From BMS3ABIN03 sp964418885 (lineage in GTDB: Bacteria; Bacteroidota; Ignavibacteria; Ignavibacteriales; Ignavibacteriaceae), in assembly GCA_964418885.1 (NCBI GenBank), contig CAYQNW010000042.1:1-32441 (forward strand): a stretch of DNA of 32,441 bases, in the 5' to 3' direction. The position numbers were made by a program, and so were the translations under genes. Of the stretch, positions 16,542 through 25,207 are shown piece by piece. The notes under the pieces are model-generated. The model was given only the letters and a program-made list of their open reading frames with translations, searched no databases and was not told where the DNA came from. The first letter of the stretch is position 1; each line of letters starts with the position of its first letter.

Positions 16542-17343
16542 ATTATTTGTGGTTCTTCTTTCTGTATTTCTATTAGCCGGCTGTGAGCAGGAACAGCAAA
16601 AGACGGAATACGTTGCAAGAGTGAACGATTCATATTTAACAGCTGAAGAATTAGCCACGATGATAGATACCGGCACTGCAAATTATACTTACAGGAATGA
16701 AACTATAAGGAACTGGATAAACAGGGAATTACTTTATCAGCAGGCAGCTAGGGAAGGGATATTAGAAGAAGATAATTATAAGAATATTCTCGACAACTCC
16801 GCAAAAGAACTTGCCGGGACTCTTCTTTTGGATCAGTTTAGCCAGTCCAAAACTATCAATGTTGAACAAAGAGACTTAATGAAATATTATGAGAAAAATC
16901 ATGATATTTTTAAGTGTACGGATGATTCTTACTTCCTTAACATTATTCATTTTAATAATGAAGACCGCGCTATAGAATTCAGATCTCTTTTGCTGGAAAG
17001 TGATTGGCAAAAAACGTTAAATGTCTTTCATAACGATTCTACAATTATCGGTTATAAAAGCAGTTCATTAGTGAAAGAGGAAAATATCTATCCTGTAGAA
17101 TTGTTAAGAGTGGTGAAGAGACTTTATCCGCATGAAATTAGTATTGTAATCAGAGAACGTCCCGGTTATTATACAGTAGCCCAGGTTTTGGGAAAATATC
17201 CCGGGGGATCTGTTCTCCCGTTTAATGTTATAAAGACCGATGTGAGAAAAAGATATATTGTGGAAAAAAGAAAGACCTTAATAGAAAATTATATAAAAGA
17301 ACTATATTCAGATAATGAAATTGAAGTAATAAATCAGAATTAA
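16501..17343 (+). CDS. SurA-like lipoprotein with degenerate parvulin domain
   Basis: A 280-residue lipoprotein. A basic N-terminus and hydrophobic run lead to the lipobox LLAGC (cysteine about residue 28), so it is membrane-anchored on the periplasmic side. The residues after it (YVARVNDSYLTAEELA and the helical stretch beyond) match the N-terminal chaperone part of SurA/PpiC proteins. The region where a parvulin fold should sit (about 140-230) has NIIHF but lacks the GGDLG and YGYH signatures, so isomerase activity is unlikely. Start ATG 16501 (or 16504) lies inside the preceding gene, giving a 41-base overlap. The stop is one base from the next start. The tight spacing implies translational coupling and a shared role with its two parvulin neighbours. 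Confidence 0.8.
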   Translation: MMNFIRHLQINKIKLFVVLLSVFLLAGCEQEQQKTEYVARVNDSYLTAEELATMIDTGTANYTYRNETIRNWINRELLYQQAAREGILEEDNYKNILDNSAKELAGTLLLDQFSQSKTINVEQRDLMKYYEKNHDIFKCTDDSYFLNIIHFNNEDRAIEFRSLLLESDWQKTLNVFHNDSTIIGYKSSSLVKEENIYPVELLRVVKRLYPHEISIVIRERPGYYTVAQVLGKYPGGSVLPFNVIKTDVRKRYIVEKRKTLIENYIKELYSDNEIEVINQN

Positions 17344-17344
17344 A

Positions 17345-18616
17345 ATGAAATTAAAAATTGCCCTTTTATGGTTGGTACTTTTATCCGTTGCAATTCCACA
17401 GGAAGTGCTGGATAAGATAGTTGCCGTTGTAGATAATGAAATAATCCTGCAGAGCGAACTGGATTTTCAAACGAACATTTATGCAAGGCAGCGCGGGATT
17501 GATCTAAACAAACCCGGATTAAAAAAACAGATACTGAATTCGATGATTGAAGACAAACTTGTTTATGCGCAGTCGGAATTGGATTCAACTGAGGTTACTG
17601 AAGATGAGATATCCCAAAGAATCGATTACCAGATACAGGTTTTCCAGCAGCAATACGGATCGATTCAAAAGATTGAAGAATTGTATGGTATGAGCATCGA
17701 AAAAATAAAACGTGAACTGAGAGACGATGTCAGAAAAAATTTAATGATCCAGAAGTTACAGCAAACAAAATTCGGTGATGTTGAGGCGACACGCAGAGAA
17801 GTAGAAGAATTCTTCAATAATTTTAAGGACAGCATTGGTGTTATACCTGAAAAACTTACAATTTATCATATCTTTAAAAATCCCAAAGCAAATAGCCAGG
17901 TAAAAAAGAAAGCGAGAGAACTTGCAGAAGCTTTGCTTGATTCTCTTAAAGCAGGGGCAGATTTTGCGACGCTCGCAAAAAAATATTCGGATGACCCCGG
18001 TAGCGCATCTCAGGGCGGCGACCTTGGTTTTGTTAAACGCGGTATGTTTTATCCTGAATTTGAAGCTGCGGCTTTCTCTTTAAATGTAAATGAAATCTCA
18101 GATGTTGTTGAATCACCGGTTGGATTTCATATTATTCAATTGCTCGAAAGAAGAGGCGAATCTATTCACACGCGTCATATTTTGATTAAAATTGAGCCGG
18201 ATGAAAATGCCGATCTTGAAGCAATTCAATTTCTTACTGACTTAAGAGACAGCGTGCTTAATGGAAAGGCAACATTTCAGGAACTCGCTAAAAGATACAG
18301 TGATGATAAAGAAACCGCTCCGTTTGGTGGAAGCCTTGGTACATTTTATCTGAACCAGCTCGATAAAAATCTGCTCGACATAGTGTCAAAACTAAAAGAA
18401 GGCGAAATTAGTTTCCCGAAAAGATTAGAATATGCACCCGGAACTTATGGATATCACATTGTTTATTTAGAGAAAAGAATTCCGCAGCATCCTGCAAGTC
18501 TGAAAGAGGATTACGCTCAGTTAAAACAGCTTGCAAGTGAATACAAAAAGCAGAAAAAATATGAAGAGTGGATGAAAGATCTAAAGAAAAAAATTTATTG
18601 GGAGATAAGACTTTAA
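17345..18616 (+). CDS. SurA-type periplasmic chaperone / peptidyl-prolyl isomerase
   Basis: A 423-residue protein with the full SurA layout. There is a signal peptide (about 1-18), then the N-terminal chaperone domain beginning LDKIVAVVDNEIILQSEL, a SurA hallmark. Parvulin 1 spans about 172-268 (IYHIFKN, GGDLGFV, PVGFHIIQL) and parvulin 2 about 275-377 (TRHILIK, GGSLGTF, TYGYHIVYL). A basic C-terminal helix closes the N-domain fold. E. coli SurA is 428 residues, so it is full length. It delivers unfolded barrels to the BAM complex. It starts one base after the preceding lipoprotein gene and is followed after 59 bases by the MoxR ATPase; the four genes probably form one operon. Confidence 0.92.
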   Translation: MKLKIALLWLVLLSVAIPQEVLDKIVAVVDNEIILQSELDFQTNIYARQRGIDLNKPGLKKQILNSMIEDKLVYAQSELDSTEVTEDEISQRIDYQIQVFQQQYGSIQKIEELYGMSIEKIKRELRDDVRKNLMIQKLQQTKFGDVEATRREVEEFFNNFKDSIGVIPEKLTIYHIFKNPKANSQVKKKARELAEALLDSLKAGADFATLAKKYSDDPGSASQGGDLGFVKRGMFYPEFEAAAFSLNVNEISDVVESPVGFHIIQLLERRGESIHTRHILIKIEPDENADLEAIQFLTDLRDSVLNGKATFQELAKRYSDDKETAPFGGSLGTFYLNQLDKNLLDIVSKLKEGEISFPKRLEYAPGTYGYHIVYLEKRIPQHPASLKEDYAQLKQLASEYKKQKKYEEWMKDLKKKIYWEIRL

Positions 18617-18675
18617 AATCCATTAAATTACCGGGGGCAATAATCTCTAACAATTTATAATTAAGAAAAAATATT

Positions 18676-19674
18676 TTGAAAGACAAACCAGATTCAACCC
18701 GGGATGTTGAGCTTGTAGAAAAGCTTCACTCGAAAATAAAAAACGTTAAATCCGAAATTGCAAAAAAAATTGTAGGGCAGGATGAGATTATAGATCAACT
18801 GCTGATCTCCCTTTTTGCAAGAGGGCATTGTTTGCTGGTTGGTGTACCGGGTCTCGCAAAAACTCTTCTAATAAAAACTGTTGCTGAAGTAATGGATCTT
18901 AAATTCAGCCGTATACAGTTTACACCCGATTTAATGCCGAGCGATATTACAGGCACAGAAATACTGGAGGAAGATCAGGCGACAAAGAAAAGAGAGTTTA
19001 AGTTTATTGCCGGTCCTATCTTTGCGAATATTATTCTTGCTGATGAAATAAACAGGACTCCGCCCAAAACTCAGGCTGCACTTCTTGAAGCGATGCAGGA
19101 ACACAAGGTAACTGCAGCAGGAGTAACTTACCAGTTGCCGGAGCCGTTCTTTGTACTGGCAACTCAAAATCCAATTGAACAGGAGGGAACATATCCTTTA
19201 CCGGAAGCACAGTTAGACAGGTTTATGTTCAACTTATGGCTTGAGTATCCTTCGTTTGAAGATGAGATAAAAGTTGTTCAAACAACTACAAGCCAGTATG
19301 ATGCTAAGATCGATAAAATATTGAATGCGAAAGAAATTATTGAATTTCAGAACTTAGTTCGCAAGGTTCCTGTTGCGGAAAATGTTATCGACTTTGCAGT
19401 TAAAGTTGCTAACATGACACGACCAACAAACGGAAACTCGCCGCAGTTTATAAAAGATTGGATAACGTGGGGTGCGGGACCGAGAGCCTCACAGTATTTA
19501 ACTCTTGCAGCTAAAACACGTGCAATTATGCAAGGCAGGTATACGCCGAATATAGATGATGTAAAAATTGCACTGGCTCCAGTTCTTCGCCACAGAATAA
19601 TCACAAACTTTAGTGCTGAAGCAGAAGGAATAAAATCTCTTGATGTAATTGAGAGGTTGAGTAGAGAAGTTTAA
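18676..19674 (+). CDS. MoxR-family AAA+ ATPase
   Basis: A 332-residue AAA+ ATPase. Walker A is GVPGLAKT (56-63), Walker B is IILADE (119-124), sensor 1 is LATQNPIEQEGTYPLPEAQLDRF, and the AAA_lid region GPRASQYL lies near 258-266. MoxR proteins act as chaperone-like activators, usually beside a DUF58/VWA protein. None follows here, because a terminator closes the unit. The start is TTG 18676, since no in-frame ATG gives a complete N-terminus. Linkage to SurA-type genes suggests a role in envelope protein maturation, but that is inference from position. Confidence 0.92.
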   Translation: MKDKPDSTRDVELVEKLHSKIKNVKSEIAKKIVGQDEIIDQLLISLFARGHCLLVGVPGLAKTLLIKTVAEVMDLKFSRIQFTPDLMPSDITGTEILEEDQATKKREFKFIAGPIFANIILADEINRTPPKTQAALLEAMQEHKVTAAGVTYQLPEPFFVLATQNPIEQEGTYPLPEAQLDRFMFNLWLEYPSFEDEIKVVQTTTSQYDAKIDKILNAKEIIEFQNLVRKVPVAENVIDFAVKVANMTRPTNGNSPQFIKDWITWGAGPRASQYLTLAAKTRAIMQGRYTPNIDDVKIALAPVLRHRIITNFSAEAEGIKSLDVIERLSREV

Positions 19675-19722
19675 AAGTCTTTTATCGGGGAATAAATAAA
19701 ACAGATTAGAATTTATTTTTGC

Positions 19723-19753
19723 AAAAGCCTCAGAAAATTTCTGAGGCTTTTTT
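19723..19753. terminator. bidirectional rho-independent terminator
   Basis: AAAAGCCTCAGAAA (19723-19736) and TTTCTGAGGCTTTT (19738-19751) form a long stem flanked by A-runs on one side and T-runs on the other, so it works on both strands. It separates the convergent moxR (+) and membrane-protein (-) genes. Confidence 0.93.
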
Positions 19754-19772
19754 ATGAATTATAAAAATATAT

Positions 19773-20285
19773 TCAGGCTTTTCTTAGCTTATCAAATCCC
19801 AAAACATATAATGAAAGCAATAAAATCACAACAAGTTGAAAATATAGCGGTGTGGATATTAAGCCTGTTCCAAGTAGAGCTGTAGATATCAAGACATACT
19901 TAAATATGTAGTAAATAATCTTACTGGCAATTATACTAAGTGATACATTCACAAAGCGATTCTTAATTATTGAAGACAACCAGAAGAAGAAAATTACATT
20001 AAGAAACAATTCCAAAGTTATCAATCCTGTTTTTATTAAAGACGGATGTGCTGAAACAGCAAATGAAAAAGCTGGGAGTGTTAAAGCTAAAATGATCGCA
20101 TTGCTTTTTGATGTGTGGATCAAACCCAGAATTAGCAGGATTCGCATAGGTTCAAAGTAGTAGATTGGCAATGCTGTTAAATGTGAAAGTACAGGCACAA
20201 AATAGATAAAAAGAATTGCTAGAATATCAAACAAAATTGTTTTTGTTCTTGATCCGGTTAAAGAAGGATTAATTACATGTTCCAT
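19773..20285 (-). CDS. small integral membrane protein, possibly ECF S-component-like
   Basis: A 170-residue protein with five to six hydrophobic segments, at about 16-33, 45-60, 63-78, 85-103, 111-130 and 140-160. The segment LTLPAFSFAVSAHPSLIKTGLITLEL, read in parts, recalls the substrate-binding S subunits of energy-coupling-factor transporters, which are of similar size. I cannot confirm this, and no EcfA/EcfT gene is nearby. Alternatively it is an uncharacterised membrane protein. It shares the terminator with moxR and lies 91 bases downstream of the AI-2E-family gene in the same direction. Confidence 0.5.
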   Translation of the reverse strand: MEHVINPSLTGSRTKTILFDILAILFIYFVPVLSHLTALPIYYFEPMRILLILGLIHTSKSNAIILALTLPAFSFAVSAHPSLIKTGLITLELFLNVIFFFWLSSIIKNRFVNVSLSIIASKIIYYIFKYVLISTALLGTGLISTPLYFQLVVILLLSLYVLGFDKLRKA

Positions 20286-20376
20286 ATTTTCCTCTTAGAA
20301 AATTTACATTACAATAAAAATAAGTTAAAAATGATGGACATTCAATTATATTCTTAGTGATGAAGGATATAATTTT

Positions 20377-21438
20377 TCAAACTCTTGCAATCTTATAATT
20401 CTTAAGGGCGAAGTAAATTTCTTTTGCCGTAGTTTTAATAACAGTTGCAACAGGAACAGCTAAAAGCATTCCCACAATACCGAATAACTGGCTTCCTGCA
20501 ATGATTAATAAAATGATTATGATCGGGTGAATATCCACACTTTTCCCGAAAACATACGGCTGAAAAAAACCGTTATCTACTGTGTATACCCCAAGTACAA
20601 CAAATATAATTAACGGAATCTGTGAAAAGTTACCAGCCATCATAGCAATTATTATTGCCGGTATACCGCCTATAATTGGACCAAAATACGGTATCAGGTG
20701 ACCTAATCCTGCAATTACGCCAAGCGGCAAAGCATTTGGAACTCCTATAAGATAAAAGCCCAGACCAATTAAAGTTCCAACAAAAGTTGCATCAAAAATC
20801 CATGCTCTTACAAACAGACCGAGCTTTACACTAACTTTTTTAATAATCCAGTACGACATTTCGAAATAAATGTTGGGTACAACCTGTAAAACACCCTGTA
20901 CAATTCGTTTACTGTCTTTAATCAGAAAGAAAGCAATAAAAGGAACAATTACCAGGAATGCAACTACAGATACAATACTTGTAAGCACAAGGGAAATACT
21001 TTCAAAAGAGTTTACCAATTGTGTTGAGAAAAAGTCTTCCACTTTTGTGGTTAGATTGCTGAAATCACCAAAGGGAAGATTACGTGTTAGCCAATCCTGA
21101 ATAATTGAAAGTTGTTCCGTTAAAGAAAATTGCTGAAGTCTTGTAATGAGCTGATTCATCTGAAGTGAGAATTGCGGGATAACTACAGATAATCCCAGGT
21201 AAATTAAAATTGCCATCACTCCAAAAACTGAGAGAGTAGCTGTAAGCCTGTTAAAACCTCTCTGCTCAAGCATAAAAACGAACGGGGCAAAAATAAAAGC
21301 AAGCAGAACAGACAAGGCAAGAATTATAAACAAATCGATTAGCTGGATAAATATATAAATTAAGAGAAATGTGGCTGATGTCCAGAGAAGTAATCTTAGT
21401 ATTTTTTTATATGTTGTATCAAGCATTTGCCAGATCAT
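20377..21438 (-). CDS. AI-2E/PerM-family transporter
   Basis: A 353-residue membrane protein of the AI-2 exporter-like (PerM/YdiK) family, with about eight membrane helices. The conserved signatures are the central ALPLGVIAGLGHLIPYFGPIIGGIPA and the late DNGFFQPYVFGKSVDIHPIIIILLIIAGSQLFGIVGMLLAVPVA, read here as consecutive short motifs. Family members include autoinducer-2 exporters and Na+/H+ antiporters, so substrate cannot be called. The start is ATG 21438; a second ATG four codons later is possible. It begins 9 bases after the NifU-domain gene, so the two are cotranscribed. Confidence 0.88.
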   Translation of the reverse strand: MIWQMLDTTYKKILRLLLWTSATFLLIYIFIQLIDLFIILALSVLLAFIFAPFVFMLEQRGFNRLTATLSVFGVMAILIYLGLSVVIPQFSLQMNQLITRLQQFSLTEQLSIIQDWLTRNLPFGDFSNLTTKVEDFFSTQLVNSFESISLVLTSIVSVVAFLVIVPFIAFFLIKDSKRIVQGVLQVVPNIYFEMSYWIIKKVSVKLGLFVRAWIFDATFVGTLIGLGFYLIGVPNALPLGVIAGLGHLIPYFGPIIGGIPAIIIAMMAGNFSQIPLIIFVVLGVYTVDNGFFQPYVFGKSVDIHPIIIILLIIAGSQLFGIVGMLLAVPVATVIKTTAKEIYFALKNYKIARV

Positions 21439-21447
21439 TTCAAATTA

Positions 21448-21678
21448 TTATTTAACTGCTTCGATTCTTTTAACACCGGGAACCTGTTTCATTAGTGATC
21501 GCTCGATTCCCGCCCTGAGTGTCATGATCGAAAGCGGGCATTTTTCACATTCTCCCTGCAACCTGACTTTTATAATCCCATCATTCGTAATTTCAACAAG
21601 TTCTATATCTCCGTTATCAGCCTGCAGGAATGGTCTTATAGAATCAAGCGCTTTCAGAATATCTTTTTCAACAAGCAT
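21448..21678 (-). CDS. NifU C-terminal-domain Fe-S scaffold protein
   Basis: A 76-residue, single-domain protein. IRPFLQADNGDIELVEI (14-30) and GECEKCPLSIMTLRAGIE (about 42-59) are the NifU/Nfu signature. C44 and C47 form the CxxC that can bridge a [4Fe-4S] cluster between two subunits. Full length for the stand-alone domain. It acts in cytosolic Fe-S cluster assembly or delivery. It lies 68 bases downstream of the Mrp/ApbC-type ATPase, another Fe-S factor, on the same strand, which supports a joint role. Confidence 0.92.
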   Translation of the reverse strand: MLVEKDILKALDSIRPFLQADNGDIELVEITNDGIIKVRLQGECEKCPLSIMTLRAGIERSLMKQVPGVKRIEAVK

Positions 21679-21746
21679 AACAATAAAAGATCAGTTTAAA
21701 AGTATAACTCTTTATTAGTCAAATATCGGTTTAATCTGAAGATTAA

Positions 21747-22856
21747 TCAATCGTCGCCGAGTGATATTTCAACTTTACCCCGTGAGGAAGAATTCCTGAT
21801 ATTTACCTGTTCATTAAGGCTCTCGGCAATTTTCATAACAACTGCAGCTTCCTTTGAACCTTCAAGATCATAAACGATTGGAACTCCTTTATCTCCGCCT
21901 TCTCTTATTCTTGGATCGATTGGGATTCCTCCCAAAAAAGGAACAGAAAGTTCTTTTGATAATTTTTCCCCGCCACCGGATCCAAAGATATCATATCTTT
22001 TTCCTGTATCGGGTGCAATGAAGTAACTCATATTTTCAACCAGACCGAGAACAGGAACGTTCACACGGTTAAACATTTTTAATGCTTTTCTTGCATCTAT
22101 TAATGATACTTCCTGGGGTGTAGTAACGATAACTGAACCGGTTAGTGGAATTGTTTGTACAAGGGTAAGCTGGATATCACCGGTTCCCGGGGGCATATCA
22201 AAAACGAGATAATCAAGCTCTCCCCAGTGAACATCCGACATAAATTGTTTAATAGCGCCGCTAGCCATTGGTCCGCGCCAGATAACAGGATTATTATCAT
22301 CAATTAAAAAGCCGATAGAAATTAATTTTAGTCCGTAACTTTCAACAGGTTCTAACTTTACCCCGGCTTCGGTTTGAATGGTTCTTGGTTTTTTATCCAC
22401 GCCGAGCATCAATGGAATGCTGGGACCATAAATATCTGCATCTATCAAGCCTACTTTTGCTCCGCTTTTTGCAAGTGCAACAGCAAGATTAACTGCAACA
22501 GTACTCTTACCTACGCCACCTTTTCCACTGGCAACTGCAATCGTATTTTTAACACCGGGAAGCAATACATCTTTCTTAGGATCTTTATCGGTCGTTACTG
22601 TTGGTGTAGAAGTCTGGATATTAAGATGAATTTCTTTCAGTGATGGATGTTCCTTCTTTATAGAATCAACTATTTGTTCATAAGCTTTCTTATCTATTTT
22701 TTCAACTTTTGAAGGAATTGAAATATCAAGTGAAAGGATATCATTTTCTAATTTAAATGCTTTTATAGAGTTAAGTCCGAGATGATCTGTATCCAGGTCA
22801 GGATTCTTAATATTTTTAATAGAATTAAGAACTGAATTTTTTGTTATCTCACTCAT
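21747..22856 (-). CDS. mrp: Mrp/ApbC/NBP35-family ATPase
   Basis: A 369-residue P-loop ATPase of the Fe-S carrier group. An N-terminal DUF59/MIP18-like domain (1-85) is followed by the deviant Walker A GKGGVGKST (111-119), IDADIYGPSIP (138-148), FDMPPGTGD (219-227) and VENMSYF (273-279). Family members bind and transfer Fe-S clusters to apo-enzymes. Here the C-terminal CxxC found in many bacterial ApbC and eukaryotic Nbp35 proteins is replaced by IAPDTGKRYDIFGSGGG, and I see no cysteine anywhere in the translation. It cannot hold a cluster through its own cysteines. The NifU-domain gene downstream supplies a CxxC. Confidence 0.93.
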   Translation of the reverse strand: MSEITKNSVLNSIKNIKNPDLDTDHLGLNSIKAFKLENDILSLDISIPSKVEKIDKKAYEQIVDSIKKEHPSLKEIHLNIQTSTPTVTTDKDPKKDVLLPGVKNTIAVASGKGGVGKSTVAVNLAVALAKSGAKVGLIDADIYGPSIPLMLGVDKKPRTIQTEAGVKLEPVESYGLKLISIGFLIDDNNPVIWRGPMASGAIKQFMSDVHWGELDYLVFDMPPGTGDIQLTLVQTIPLTGSVIVTTPQEVSLIDARKALKMFNRVNVPVLGLVENMSYFIAPDTGKRYDIFGSGGGEKLSKELSVPFLGGIPIDPRIREGGDKGVPIVYDLEGSKEAAVVMKIAESLNEQVNIRNSSSRGKVEISLGDD

Positions 22857-22940
22857 TGAGAAATGTATTCTCCTTTCTTTTCAGGGATAAAATAGTAACA
22901 GCTTTTTGAAGATATAAGTCAAAATGATGGAATGTAAAAT

Positions 22941-25067
22941 TTAAGAATGTTCAATTGCCTCGCCGCCGGCTTTTATCGAGTGTTTCATCATCCATTCCTG
23001 ACTATTTATTTTTTTCGCACCATCAACGTGATCATTGATTTTATATGTCATGTCCGGCAATAGCATTCTTGATTTAATATTATCTTTAAGTGATATCTTT
23101 AGTATGGAACGCATAATTTCTGTTTTCAACTTTGGATCTTCTACAGGGAAAGTAATTTCAACTCTCCTGTCAAGATTTCTTTGCATCATATCCGCACTGC
23201 TTAAATAAATTTCTTCCTTACCTTTATTATAAAAATAGAAAATCCTGCTATGCTCAAGATATCTCCCTACTATACTTGTCACTTTGATGTTTTCACTAAG
23301 TCCGGGCATACCGGGAACAAGACAGCAAATTCCCCGAACGATCAATTCTATTTTCACTCCGGAATTGGAAGCTTCATACAGAGCACTTATCACTGCTGGA
23401 TCGACGAGAGAATTAAGCTTGCATATTATAAGTCCGTCGCAGCCGGCTTTAACATTTTCAATTTCTCTCATAACTTTTTCAATCATCTTCTCTCTCATGT
23501 TAATCGGGGCAACAATAAGTTTCCGGTAGTCTTTCTGTTTTGAATAGCCGGTTAAGTAATTAAAAATATCGGATGTGTCTGAACAGATATCTTCATCACA
23601 GGTAAAAAATCCGAGATCGGTATAAATCTTTGCAGTAACTGCATTATAATTTCCTGTTGAAAGATGAACGTATCTTTTTACTCCGTCAAATTCCTTCCTT
23701 ACAACAAGAGTCATTTTCGCATGAGTTTTTAATCCTACCAATCCATAAACAACATGTGCGCCGACTTTTTCAAGCTTCCGCGCCCAGAATATATTATTTT
23801 CTTCATCGAATCTTGCTTTAAGCTCTACAAGAACAGCAACCTGTTTACCTCTTTCTGCAGCTTCAATTAATGATTTAACAATTGGCGAATCAGTACCAAC
23901 ACGATAAAGAGTTTGTTTGATCGCCAATACATCGGGGTCGCGTGTTGCCTGTTTAATAAAATCTATAACTGGTGTAAACGAGTGATATGGATGATGAAGT
24001 AAGATATCCCTTTGCTTGATGGTTGTAAAAATGTCTTCATCTTCATCGAATAATTTTGGAGTTACAGGATAGTAAGGTCTCGCCTTAAGTTCGTGCAACG
24101 GAACACTGTACAAGGTCATTACATCACTAAGCCCGATATGTCCTTCAACTATGTGTACATCGTCTCTTGTTATCCTTAAATTTTCCATAAGGGTTTCAAG
24201 CATAAAACCAGGCATACGGTCAGTAATCTCTAATCTTACTACGGAACCAAATCTTCTTTGCCTGATATTTTCCTCGATAACACTTAAAAGATCATCAGCT
24301 TCATCTTCTTGTAGTTCAATATCCGTATCCCTTGTAACTCTGAAACGATGTGCTTCTATAACCTCCATTCCAGGAAAAAGGCTTGCGAGGTTGGCAGAGA
24401 TCAAATCGCTTAACCAGATAAATTTGGCGTGGAAGTTTCCGTTTACCCCTATCTTTTTACCGGGGTGTAAAATCTCATCTACTTGCAAAAGACGGGGAAG
24501 TATATTCGGAACTTTTACTCTCGCAAAATGATTTTCGCCATTAGGTTTTTTTACAAGAATTGCAAGGTTTAGACTCAAATTTGATATATAGGGAAACGGT
24601 CTGCCCGGATCAAAAGCTAACGGTGTAAGTACAGGATAAATTTCCTTGTTGTAATATTGACTGAGTTTTTGTTGTTCTTCTTCTGTAAACTCTGAAAATT
24701 TTAAGAGTTCAATTCCATGTTTTTTTAATGCAGGAATTATTTCATTCAGCCAGAATTCATTCAATCTCTGGATCATCGGTTTCAGAGCTTTTTCAATAAT
24801 TCTTACCTGTTCAATCGGGGTTAGTCCGTCAATCGAAGGCTCATGTATACTTGCTATAATCTGTTCTTTTAATCCCGACATCCTGATCATATAAAATTCA
24901 TCTAAGTTTGATGAGAAGATGGAAACGAACTTTACTTTTTCCAGCAAAGGTTGGTCGGGATTTAATGCCTCTTCGAGTACGCGTCGGTTGAATTCAACCC
25001 AGCTTAAATCACGGTTAAAAAAGTTTTTTGGATCCTTATATTTTTTTATTAGCTCTTTAATACTCAT
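22941..25067 (-). CDS. ppk1: polyphosphate kinase 1
   Basis: A 708-residue PPK1 that reversibly transfers the gamma-phosphate of ATP to inorganic polyphosphate. The N domain starts with FFNRDLSWVEFNRRVLEEA (17-35). The phosphohistidine is expected at H449 in the HKD-like KTHAK, equivalent to E. coli H435. RYVHLSTGNYN follows, and the second catalytic histidine is H606 in RYLEHSRIFYF. Length is normal for the family. It may be peripheral to the membrane. A TATATTTG box lies 24 bases before the ATG at 25067. It is on the same strand as mrp but separated by 84 bases, and 140 bases beyond trkH. No exopolyphosphatase is nearby. Confidence 0.97.
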   Translation of the reverse strand: MSIKELIKKYKDPKNFFNRDLSWVEFNRRVLEEALNPDQPLLEKVKFVSIFSSNLDEFYMIRMSGLKEQIIASIHEPSIDGLTPIEQVRIIEKALKPMIQRLNEFWLNEIIPALKKHGIELLKFSEFTEEEQQKLSQYYNKEIYPVLTPLAFDPGRPFPYISNLSLNLAILVKKPNGENHFARVKVPNILPRLLQVDEILHPGKKIGVNGNFHAKFIWLSDLISANLASLFPGMEVIEAHRFRVTRDTDIELQEDEADDLLSVIEENIRQRRFGSVVRLEITDRMPGFMLETLMENLRITRDDVHIVEGHIGLSDVMTLYSVPLHELKARPYYPVTPKLFDEDEDIFTTIKQRDILLHHPYHSFTPVIDFIKQATRDPDVLAIKQTLYRVGTDSPIVKSLIEAAERGKQVAVLVELKARFDEENNIFWARKLEKVGAHVVYGLVGLKTHAKMTLVVRKEFDGVKRYVHLSTGNYNAVTAKIYTDLGFFTCDEDICSDTSDIFNYLTGYSKQKDYRKLIVAPINMREKMIEKVMREIENVKAGCDGLIICKLNSLVDPAVISALYEASNSGVKIELIVRGICCLVPGMPGLSENIKVTSIVGRYLEHSRIFYFYNKGKEEIYLSSADMMQRNLDRRVEITFPVEDPKLKTEIMRSILKISLKDNIKSRMLLPDMTYKINDHVDGAKKINSQEWMMKHSIKAGGEAIEHS

Positions 25068-25091
25068 AATGTCATAGAATCAAATGGATTG

Positions 25092-25099
25092 CAAATATA
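25092..25099 (-). promoter_or_regulatory. candidate -7 box before ppk1
   Basis: On the minus strand TATATTTG (25099-25092) matches TAnnTTTG and stands 24 bases from the ppk1 ATG. No convincing -33 box was found at 17-23 bases. Confidence 0.4.
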
Positions 25100-25207
25100 G
25101 TGTTTTTCAGACTGATAATCTGCGAAAAAGGATATAAATGTAAGAATTATGCCAGTTTTCTTTGTTTAACAGTAGAAATAATTGATGGGTTAGATTGTAT
25201 GATTAGG

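Noticed and set aside
16470..16676. possible frameshift or misassembly at the 41-base gene overlap
   Set aside because: Both frames encode coherent proteins on each side: the parvulin C-terminus ends normally, and the overlapping start yields a proper lipoprotein signal, so the overlap is taken as real.
21371..21718. 115-residue frame antisense to the NifU-domain gene
   Set aside because: It overlaps the NifU gene and the start of the AI-2E gene on the opposite strand; both real genes have clear family motifs.
24151..24531. 126-residue frame antisense to ppk1
   Set aside because: It is fully inside the conserved PPK1 coding region, has Ser/Ile/Leu-rich shadow composition and no recognisable motif.
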